Shown: positions 25,117 through 33,187 of the stretch, in pieces
How the letters are laid out: each line of letters opens with the position of its first letter
Position numbering within the stretch: position 1 is the stretch's first letter
Assembly: GCF_026340095.1 (NCBI RefSeq)
Contig: NZ_JAPEPO010000001.1
Coordinates: 7,584,501 to 7,648,500, forward strand
Reading direction: 5' to 3'
Length of the DNA: 64,000 bases
Source: Streptomyces sp. NBC_01446
GTDB taxonomy: Bacteria > Actinomycetota > Actinomycetes > Streptomycetales > Streptomycetaceae
The notes under the pieces: generated by a model
The model's database searches: none
Told to the model about the DNA's origin: nothing
What the model saw: only the letters and a program-made list of their open reading frames with translations
Translations under genes and position numbers: made by a program

Positions 25117-26774
25117 GGGCCACGTCCAGCGTCACCTCGTCGCTGTCGAGCCAGCCGAGCCGCACGGTCTTGGCCCACACGGGCCGGTCTCGCGGGATCG
25201 GTGTGGCGGCGCATGCGATGCGCCAGTACCGACCGTCGGGCTCCGGTGCGCCGATGGCGTCCCGCGGGGAGCCCATCCGGTCGGCGGGGGTCGCAGGGAC
25301 ATCGACGTCTGCACAAGGGTCGTCGGTCCACACGACGAGCGAGCCCTCGGTCGTGCTCTGCGCCGATATTTCGTCGGACTTCACTCGGACGAGCGGGGGC
25401 TCTGCCTGCGGCCACACGCCGCCGGGCCGCCAGCGCTCCAGGAGTTCGTCCTCGTCGAGGGCGCCGAGGTCGCGGTACCGCTCCTGCCACGCGGCGAGCG
25501 CGGCCGCCATGCGCTCCACCACGCCGGCGTAGGCCGGATCGTCTGCGAGGTTCCGCGTCTCATGAGGGTCTTCGACCATGTCGTAGAGCTCTTCGGACGG
25601 CTTCGTCGGGGCGATGAGTTGGCGCTGGAGCGGGGTGAGGGCACTTCGTCGCTCTCCCTTCGCACGCTGGCCCGCCTCGATCGACCCCCATCCTGCGCAT
25701 CTCGGACCAGGTCCAGAGGCGATCCGGATAGTTGCAGTGCTGCATGGGCGAGCGGTCGGGGTGGAAGTGGCGGATGTACCGGAAGCGCTGGTCCGGGACG
25801 GAGCGGCTCATGTCCTCGAGTTCGCCCATGCGGTCGCGCCCCGCGTACAGGTAGGTGTTGCCGCCGTCCACGAGGCCTTCCTCGTCGAGGAACGCTTTCG
25901 CGTGCATGTGCTCGGGTACGGGGATGCCTGCGGCGGCGAGCATGCTCGGCGCCAGGTCCATGAGGTGCACGAGAGCGTCCGTCGACGTTCCGGGTTCGAT
26001 GCGGCCCGGCCAGCGCACGAGGAGAGGCTCGTGCAGCCCGGAGTCATTGATCCAGCGCTTGCCGCGGGGCATGCCGAGGCCGTGATCGCTCCAGAACACG
26101 ACGATCGTGTTGTCCGCGACTCCGTCCTCCCCGAGCTGGTCGAGGATGCCGCCGGCCCAGTGGTCCATCTCCGTGATCAGGTCGTTGTATCGGGCCCAGG
26201 ACTTCCGGAAGGTCTCCGTGTCGGGGTAGTACGGCGGAAGGGGCGCGCGGTCGGGCTCGTGCCGGTCGGCGTCGGCGCCGTGGCGGGTCCGCTCGGCGAA
26301 CGCCTCGTCGTCCAGATAGATCTGGGACTCGTGGGTCATGAGCCCCTGGAAGGCGGCGAAGAACGGCTGGTCGGGATCGGGCCGGTTGCGCCAGTGCGCG
26401 CCGTCGCTGCAGTCGTCGAAGACGCTGACCGGCGTGGGTGTCTGGAAGTCCGTGAACGAGGCGTTGGTGACGTAGTAGCCGGCTTCGCGAAAGTACTCGG
26501 GCAGCAGCCGCACCTCCGGCGGAGGCGCGGCCTTCGTGCGCATGTGCATCGTGCCGATGGCCGTGGGGAAGCACCCCGTGATGATGGCCGACCGGGACGG
26601 GGCGCAGATCGGGGCGGCCGCGAAGGCCTGGTCGAAGCGCACCCCCTCTGCGGCGAGCCGGTCGAGGCGGGGCGTCACGGCGTACTCTGCGCCCGGGTAG
26701 ACCCCGGCGTACGCGCCGAGGTGGGGGTTGATGTCGTGCGTCGTGATCCAGACGATGTTGGGCTGTCGCGTCAT
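25109..26774 (-). pseudogene. Type I sulfatase, one frameshift
   Basis: An alkaline-phosphatase-fold sulfatase of about 555 codons. It starts MTRQPNIVWITTHDINPHLG at 26774. The formylglycine signature is Cys57-x-Pro-Ser-Arg (ICAPSRSAIITG), and metal-ligand stretches VVFWSDHGLGMPRGKRW and LHEPLLVRWPG are present. No signal peptide is seen, so it would be cytoplasmic. The frame breaks near 25685, where a run of five G on the minus strand appears to have gained one base. The true C-terminus (APTKPSEELYDMVEDPHETR) resumes in the next frame and ends at 25109. The start overlaps the transporter stop (ATGA). Confidence 0.85.
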
Positions 26775-28130
26775 GACAGTTCCTTTCCTGCACGGCCCTG
26801 AGCCGCGGCTCGGCGGCGCTCCAGCTCGTCGTCGACGCGGCGCACGTCCTTGGGGTAAGTGAAGTAGAGGCTGCCGAGCAGGAGGCCGTTGGCGAGCATG
26901 AGCACGACGAGTACCCAGAGGAAGACGCCCTCGATACCCAGCGCGTTGGCGAGAAAGCCGGCGGAGAGAGAGAAGAGCGCCCAGCCGATCGTCCGGAAGA
27001 AATTGAGGAAGATGGAGAACGCCTGGCCGCGCAGCTCGGGGAGCACAACGGACATGATGATCGGCCGGTTCACGGGTGGGTTCATCCCCTGGAACGCACC
27101 GAAGAGCGCCCAGAAGACGGCGTAGACCCCGATGCTTTGCCACGCGAACTGGGTGCCGAACAGCGCGGCGACCGCGAACAGGATCCGCGCGGCCTTGTTG
27201 AACAGCACACGCCCTTGATGCGGCATGACGCGGTCGAGGAACGCCACGGCGTATCCGCTGAGGACCGTCGCGATGACGTAGCCGAGCCCGAAGGGGACGA
27301 GGACCCTCGCGGCGACGGCATTCGTGAACCCGCGCTCCGTGACAAGGAATTGAACGCCAAAGACCGTGATCAGCAGATGTCCCGACAGCAGGCGCGACGC
27401 CATCATGACCGAGAAGGTCGGGATCCGGAGCAGCGATATGACGCTCTTGACCGTGACCTTGTTCGTGCGGTTGCTCTCGTCGAGGTCGGCGAGCTTCTCC
27501 TCGGACGCGCCCACGCCGGGGTCGACGTAGAACGCGGTGATGAGCAGCGACGACAGGAGGCAGATTGCGCCGATGACCCACATGCCCCAGCGCCATCCGT
27601 CCTGTGTGCCCGAGAAGAGCGCGAGCGCGGGGCCGAGGAAGGAGGAGGCGGCCGTGAGCACGCCGTAGTAGACGCCGGTGGCCTTGGCGCGGCTGCGGTC
27701 GTCGAACGAGTCGGCGATGATCGAGTTCGTGATGGGCTGTGCGCAGGCGACGACGCCCGCCAGCAGCGTGTTCCACAGCAGGAGTTGGAGGAAGGTCTGC
27801 GAGGTGCCGGCGAGGATGCCGAGGACGGCGCCGACGACATTGTTGAGGACGAGAGTCCGCTTGCGGCCGAACCGGTCGGCGAGCCACACCCAGAGCGGGC
27901 CGAGGGGGGATGGTCGCGAACTTGCCGAGGGCCCCGAGGAGGCCGAGGTGGCCGTTGTCGAGCTTGAGTGCTGTCGCGATCGAGGGGAAGAGGGTGGTGA
28001 GCATCCCTGCTTCCGTGTTGTCGACCACCTCGGCGCCCGTGATCGTGATGAGGTTCCGCCACCGGTGCGGGACGTGTGTGGCCTTCGAGGCCGCGACGGC
28101 ATCGGCCTTGGTCGGGGACTGTGTGGACAT
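26771..28130 (-). pseudogene. MFS transporter of the sulfatase operon, one frameshift
   Basis: About 453 codons of a 12-helix major facilitator. It starts MSTQSPTKADAVAASKATHV at 28130 and has the loop 2-3 signature WLADRFGRKRTLVLNN. Hydrophobic helices include LVPFGLGYVIATVLSGYA and VFLWVLVVLMLANGLLLGSL. The N-terminal frame (GALGKFATIP) and the rest are separated by one extra C in a six-base homopolymer at 27904-27909. It lies between two sulfatase genes, so it probably imported a sulfated substrate or exported a product. A corrected base would make it whole. Confidence 0.85.
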
Positions 28131-28256
28131 ACTGCTCCTGTCGTCATTGCCCGGGGCAAGGCATGGGTGCCTCTTGCGAGGCGAGGGGTAGGTGGGGCGG
28201 TCGAGAGGCGGTGGGTCGTCTCATGCGGCGGGGTCGTGCGGGGGAGGTGTGCCGCC

Positions 28257-29095
28257 TCAGCCGGTGGGGACGCGCGTGAGAGCGGACGCGAGGGCTCGGA
28301 GCTGCTCGGAGGTGATGAGCGCGTAGGACGCGAGATCGATCAGAGTCGCCCGGCCCGGAACGGCGTCGAGCTCGGTGGACACGAGTCCGGGCGCGTGTTC
28401 CTCGAGAACGGCGCGTGCGCCGTCGACCTGTACAAGCTCGTGCACGGAAAGGTCGAGCAGTTCACGGGCCGGGAGTTCGTCGAGACCGGTGAGGGGCTCG
28501 GCGAGCGCGCGGGCGCGTTCCTCTTGGGCGGCTACGAGGAGGTGTTCCTGGGTCGGTTCACCGTCGAAGGGAATCCCCAGACGCTCGAACTGGCTGCGGG
28601 GCGCGTCGGATTCGCGCATGCGCCGGGCGAGCAGCTGGAGCATCCGCAACTCGGTCTCGTCGTCGCGAAGCGGGTGTTCCTGCGCAGGATCGTTGTCGAG
28701 ATCGAAGAGGAGCGTGCCGTGCTGCCAGGGGTTCATCCACGTCGGCGTCGCCGGCATGCGCATCGTCCGGATGCCTTTGGTGCATGACAGGGGCTCGGCC
28801 GGCTCCCACTCCGTGAGCTCGCGGACCGCGAAGCGCGAGCGCATGTGGGTCGGCATCAGCGTGTACTCCTCGAGCGGCGCATTCGATACGTCGACGGCGC
28901 CACGCATGTAGACATGCCGGCCGTCGGTGACGTTGACATGGCCGCCGTGGATGCCGAACAGGGCTCCGTCCCAGCCCTGTTGCCCGCACGTTCGGGTGGC
29001 GAGTGCGAGGTCGCGTCCCTGCATGTCAGCAGTGGGCTCGACTCCGAACCAGCGGAGCATCGTCGGTGCGATGTCGATCGTCTGCGCCAGATCGC
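28257..29095 (-). pseudogene. Second sulfatase, 5'-truncated
   Basis: About 280 codons of a type I sulfatase C-terminal part. It begins in mid-domain with DLAQTIDIAPTMLRWFGVEP and reads WDGALFGIHGGHVNVTDGRH, TWMNPWQHGTLLFDLDNDPA and a helical tail. The signature CxPSR half is gone. Upstream sequence belongs to a truncated MmgE/PrpD gene on the other strand. It was probably the first gene of the sulfatase-MFS-sulfatase-maturase operon, 126 bases before the transporter. Confidence 0.8.
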
Positions 29096-29357
29096 CGCGC
29101 CGGAGGAGATGCCGGCCACCGAGGAACCGGTCGTCACCGTGACCGGTACCGCCGGGCGACGCTGGGTGCGACGGATCACCCAGGCCAGCGGCTCGCCGGG
29201 GAACCCGCTCACCGAACCGGCCGTCCGCGAGAAGTTCCGTGCACTGGCCGGGCGGGTCCTCGCACCGGAACGGACACGGGTGCTGGAGGACGCCGCGTTC
29301 GGCCTGGCCGCGACGGGCGATGTGCGCGAGTTCGCAGGGCTGTTGGCAGGCGCGTAG
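29096..29357 (+). pseudogene. MmgE/PrpD-family C-terminal fragment
   Basis: The frame reads VVTVTGTAGRRWVRRITQAS and GSPGNPLTEPAVREKFRALA, the end of MmgE/PrpD (2-methylcitrate dehydratase-like) proteins. About 85 of ~450 codons remain. Its 5' end meets the truncated sulfatase head to head at about 29096. Confidence 0.7.
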
Positions 29358-29482
29358 CGGCGCGCGAATCAGGCTCAGAGGATGGCAGGTGGCCTTCAGC
29401 GAGAAGACCTCGCTGAAGCAGGGCAGCCAAGCCGTCCGTGTGCGTTGTAGCCCCTACGTGAGCTGCGGCATGATCGTTCGGC

Positions 29483-30165
29483 ATGTACGCAACGAGGTTC
29501 GATGGCCTGTTTGAACGCGGCCGGGATGCGGTGCTGGCCGGTACGGTTCAGTGCCAGGTGCCGCCTGTGGACGGCGGGAATCGCTGGGTCATGTCCGTCG
29601 TCATGCGACCTGACGCCGCGACCGCCCGCAGGATGGGGGAGATCACCCGCGAGGCGATGACCGTTGCCGGGGAAGAACACTGGCCGACCGGACTGCTGAC
29701 TCCTCGCACTTCACCCTTCGCGCGCTGGAAGAGCACCGCGTATCGGTGCCGGACGGCGACGCACGGGTATCCCGCTACATGGCGGCACTGCGAACGGCGG
29801 CGACGGTCGCCGGCCCCGTTCGGCTGACCCTGTCGGGTCTGACCCTGACGCCAGGCTGCGTCATGCTGTGCGCCGAGCCGTCGGGCGACGCTATGGAGCG
29901 ACTGTATGACGCCTACGAAGACGCGTTGGGCGAAGACGGCTGGCTGGAGGCCGACTTCGACCGGAACATCTGGTACTCGACGCTGGTGCATTTCACGCGT
30001 CCATTGACCAATCCGCAGGCCGTCGTGGATTGGGTGGGTGAGCGCCGGGATCTCGCCCTCGGGCAGGTCGAATGCCGTCATGTCGAGCTCGTCGTCTACA
30101 GGTTCAACGGGAGCCGCATCGTCATGGAGACGTTGGACGCCGTCTCCCTCAGTCATCGACCGTGA
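29483..30165 (+). pseudogene. 2H-phosphoesterase-like protein, one frameshift
   Basis: Two HxT motifs of the 2H superfamily (2'-5' RNA ligase/cyclic phosphodiesterase-like) are visible: SHFTLRALEEHR and LVHFTRPL, about 95 residues apart. The start is MYATRFDGLFERGRDAVLAG at 29483. The frame breaks near 29703, just before the first HxT, where one base is missing, and continues to 30165. Intact length would be ~227 residues. The substrate is unknown. Confidence 0.65.
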
Positions 30166-30384
30166 TCACGCGCTAGCCGCATACCTCATCCACGCTGGTC
30201 AGGCCGCATGTTGGTACTCGTGGAGCGAGCCGCGCTCGTCGTCGTATGTTCAGATGGGCGATCCTGTCCGGGTCTTCGATCGGGGCGGGCAGCGAGTGGA
30301 GGGGGCGGGCATTCGCAGGGCTCTGGTGTGGCCTGTGCTCGTCGTAGAGGTCTCGAACTCTCCTAAAGGCTGTCCCACTTACGG

Positions 30385-30570
30385 GGTCCGGCGATACCCC
30401 CGCGAGCTGTTCTCGCGGGCCAGGCGCACCAACAGGGCGCGGACCGACCGGACGATGGGCCCGCGCCCACGACGCCTTGGCGCGCAGGTCGCAGCCCGGC
30501 GTCGGCTGAGCAGGTCACGGCGCCAGCGCAGAAGCGTGTCCGGGCGCACCAGCAGCAGGAGATGCTCCAC
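30385..30570 (-). mobile_element. Transposase N-terminal fragment (inverted half)
   Basis: Minus-strand frame LLLVRPDTLLRWRRDLLSRR and RALLVRLARENSSRGYRR matches the N-terminal part of the integrase-type transposase whose C-terminal part lies next to it on the plus strand. The two halves abut at about 30571. Confidence 0.65.
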
Positions 30571-30572
30571 GA

Positions 30573-30870
30573 GGCGCGTCGGGGTTCTGGATGCCACCGC
30601 ACACCCGACCGCGGAGTGGATCGTGCAGTTCGGCCGCAATCTCCTCATGGACTTGGAGGACGCGGGCGGCACGGCCAAGTTCCTGATCCGGGACCGGGAC
30701 TCGAAGTTCACCGCTGCCTTCGATGCCTTGGTGGCCGACGCCGGGCTGAAGGTCGTCACCAGCGGTGTCCGGATGCCGTGGATGAACTCCCTCATGGAGC
30801 GTTGGATGCAGACCTGCCGGCGTGAACTCCTCGACCGCACTTGATCTGGAACCAGAGCCACCTCCTGCAT
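30573..30870 (+). mobile_element. Transposase C-terminal fragment
   Basis: The plus-strand frame reads GVLDATAHPTAEWIVQFGRN, KFLIRDRDSKFTAAFDALVA, RMPWMNSLMERWMQTCRREL and LDRT. A one-base loss at about 30842 then shifts LIWNQSHLLH out of frame. The RDRDxKF and ME/RxWxxTCRREL blocks hold two catalytic acids. It is a relic of the same family as at 16801, 23952 and 58576. Confidence 0.75.
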
Positions 30871-30964
30871 AGGCCTGGCCGTGACGCTGGGAGACGAGCG
30901 GATCTACCCCACCGTGGCCACGCCGTGGCCGTGTATCAGGAGGCGACCCGGCCCTGGCGCCGCC

Positions 30965-31969
30965 TCAGCGGGTGCGCAGCACGAGCTTGCCGACCCGGCG
31001 GCCCTCCTCCAGGTCCCGGTGGGCGTCCCGCGCCCGCTCCAGCGGGTACACCTGAACGGGGCCGAGGCTGAGCTCTCCTGCTGCCATCCGGTCCAGGAAC
31101 CGCTGCAGCACTTCGGCCGGCAGGTCGGCCGCGTCGCCGGAGTAGGCGGTGAGGCGGACGCCCGTGGGCAGATAGCCGATGGGGTAGAAGTCCCGCACGA
31201 TCCACTGGTTGGAGAGCATGCCGGTGAAGCAGACCGTGCCGTGGACACGGGCCGCCCGCAGCGTGTCCGGCAGGGTCGGCGTGCCGACCAGCTCAAGTGC
31301 CGCGTCGACGCCGGCCGGAATGAGCGCACGCACCTGGTCGGCGACCGCGCCGTCGTCGACGAGCGGGTGGTCGACGCCGTGGTCCTTCAGTGCCGCGAGC
31401 CGCTCGGGGCTGCGGGTCGTAGCGAGAACGGTGACGCCCAGTTCCTTCGCAAGGGCCGTGACGGCGAACCCGAGTGCGGACGTGCCGCCGCGGATCAGCA
31501 GCGACTGGCCGGGCCGCAGGTCCAGACCGGTCGTCACCGATCCGTAGGCGGTCTGCAGCGTCTCCGGCACCGCGCCGAGCGTCTCCCACGGCAGCGCGGA
31601 GCGGAACGGGACGACCTGCGCGCGCGGCACCACTGTGTACTCGGCATATCCGCCGTCGAAGGTCCGGCCCATCCCGCCCATCATGGCCACGACCTGCTGC
31701 CCCGGCGCCAGCACGCCCTCCGGGTCCAGGTCGACGGTGCCGGTAGCCTCGATGCCAGGGACCCGCGGGAAGGTCACCCCCTCGGCGAAACCGAGCCGGG
31801 TGTGCAACTCGGAGCGGTTCAGCCCGGCCGCCTCAACCCGGACGCGCACCCAGCCGGGCACCGGCTCGGGCAGCGGCAGCCGCCTGACGTCAAGATTCTC
31901 CACCGGGCCCGGGCCGCTCAAAACCACCGCCCGCATTGTCGCGTCGTCGCTCACATCCATGCCTGCCAT
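30965..31969 (-). CDS. Zinc-independent MDR quinone oxidoreductase-like protein
   Basis: A 334-residue medium-chain dehydrogenase/reductase. The N-terminal GroES-like domain (PEPVPGWVRVRVEAAGLNRS, FPRVPGIEATGTV) is followed by a Rossmann domain with GQSLLIRGGTSALGFAVTAL and VLATTRSPERLAAL. The zinc-ligand cysteine cluster is absent, as in NADPH quinone oxidoreductases. A GxxxG-type turn near ELVGTPTLPDTL fits NADPH use. The start at 31969 follows AGGAG and is preferred over a frame reaching 32365, which is antisense to the neighbouring fragment. The physiological substrate is unknown. Confidence 0.88.
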   Translation of the reverse strand: MAGMDVSDDATMRAVVLSGPGPVENLDVRRLPLPEPVPGWVRVRVEAAGLNRSELHTRLGFAEGVTFPRVPGIEATGTVDLDPEGVLAPGQQVVAMMGGMGRTFDGGYAEYTVVPRAQVVPFRSALPWETLGAVPETLQTAYGSVTTGLDLRPGQSLLIRGGTSALGFAVTALAKELGVTVLATTRSPERLAALKDHGVDHPLVDDGAVADQVRALIPAGVDAALELVGTPTLPDTLRAARVHGTVCFTGMLSNQWIVRDFYPIGYLPTGVRLTAYSGDAADLPAEVLQRFLDRMAAGELSLGPVQVYPLERARDAHRDLEEGRRVGKLVLRTR

Positions 31970-31991
31970 TGTGCTCCTGGCGTCCCGTGTG

Positions 31992-32798
31992 ACGGACGCT
32001 CTCTCCAAGTATGAGCTGCTGGTGGATGGCAAGGCGGTCACCACCACGGGTGGCAGCGCCACCTCCGCCGCCGCGACCCTCGCGCTCGGCAGCCACACCG
32101 TTGCCGTCCGCGCCACGCACCAATCCGGCAAGACGACGACCACGCCTGCGCTGAAGGTCGTTGCGGAGACCACATCGCCGACCTTCTCCACCACGCCGAA
32201 GATCTCCCTGCGCACCGGCACGGTCAACACCACTGCCGTCCCGATCGCGCTCGGCTGGAAGGCGGCCGACGACAAGGCGCTGCGCGAGGTGAAGCTGCTC
32301 TCACCGGCCACGGCCACCTTCGGCCCGACGACCACCACCTCCAACCGCACGGCGGCCTCCGGCACGGCCTCGACCTGGTCGATGCGGGCCTACGACTTCG
32401 CGGGCAACTACCGCACGTCGTCCCCCTCCTACACGCCCGTGATCCTGCAGGAGACGTCGGCGGTCAAGTCCAGTAGCTGGACGTCCCGTTCGAGCACCAG
32501 CTACCTCGGCGGCAAGTCGTACTCCAGCGGTTCCAAGGGCGCGAGCCTGACCTGGACATTCACCGGCAGCTCCGCCTCGTGGGTGGTCTCCCGGGCGGCC
32601 AGCTCGGGTCAGGCATACGTCTATGTGGACGGCGGCAAGGTCAGCACCGTCGACCTGAAGTCCTCCACCACCCAGTACCGGCAGGCGATCTGGACCAAGA
32701 CCTGGTCGAGCAGCGCCACGCACAAGGTGAAGATCGTGGTGGTCGGCACGAGCGGCCGCCCGACGATCACGACGGACGGGCTCGTCTACGTCAAGTAG
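31992..32798 (+). pseudogene. Secreted protein C-terminal domains, 5'-truncated
   Basis: About 268 codons of exported-type beta-sandwich repeats without a leader. The first (LVDGKAVTTTGGSATSAAAT) is Ig-like. The second contains WSMRAYDFAGNYRTSSPS. The last (AYVYVDGGKVSTVDLKSSTT, THKVKIVVVGTSGRPTITTD) is the domain that ends many Streptomyces secreted peptidases and hydrolases. The catalytic part must have lain upstream of 31992, where the MDR promoter now is. A strong hairpin follows the stop. Confidence 0.7.
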
Positions 32799-32809
32799 TC
32801 ACGGGGGGA

Positions 32810-32846
32810 GGTGTCGGCGCCTGGCTGATGGCCGGGCGCCGACACC
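32810..32846. terminator. Bidirectional hairpin terminator
   Basis: A perfect 12-base stem GGTGTCGGCGCC / GGCGCCGACACC with a 13-base loop sits between two convergent genes (stops at 32798 and 32854). Confidence 0.75.
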
Positions 32847-32853
32847 CGTCACG

Positions 32854-33086
32854 TCACCGGTAGTGGATCCGGCCGCGTGTGAGGTCGACGGGCCGAGCTC
32901 CACGAGCACCCGGTCGAACGGCAGGATCCGGATGTAGGTCTTGCGGATCTTCCCGATGATGTACGCGAGCACCTTGTGCCCGTTCTGGAGTTCCACGGTT
33001 GAAGGTGCGTTGCGCAGGCACTCGAGGACGGTGCCCTCGAGCTCGATGCCCTTTGATGTTCGTGCCGCTCTTTCGCTCACTTCCAT
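32854..33086 (-). pseudogene. infA: Second translation initiation factor IF-1, one frameshift
   Basis: An S1/OB-fold IF-1 of about 77 codons. It begins MEVSERAARTSKGIELEGTV and shows the diagnostic VELQNGHKVLAYIIGKIRKT and DRVLVELGP. The expected ending VDLTRGRIHYR plus stop is in the next frame; one base is missing after GELGP, near 32893. Without correction the frame runs on as a 119-codon reading with no resemblance after GPSTS. IF-1 normally sits with rpmJ/rpsM, so this isolated copy is a paralogue. The YIRILPFDRVLVEL core differs clearly from the usual housekeeping sequence. Confidence 0.8.
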
Positions 33087-33187
33087 GGTCGGCGACTGTG
33101 GGGAACGGCCGGCCAGGGCGTCAGCAGTACACCAACCTTGTCGTCCCCCCTGCTGCACACGAGAGGCCCGGGCGCGCCCCGAGGCTG

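Noticed and set aside
32799..33158. A 119-residue protein instead of IF-1
   Set aside because: Its first 24 codons lack a start signal and its last ~28 have no resemblance, while a one-base shift restores the normal IF-1 C-terminus and stop.
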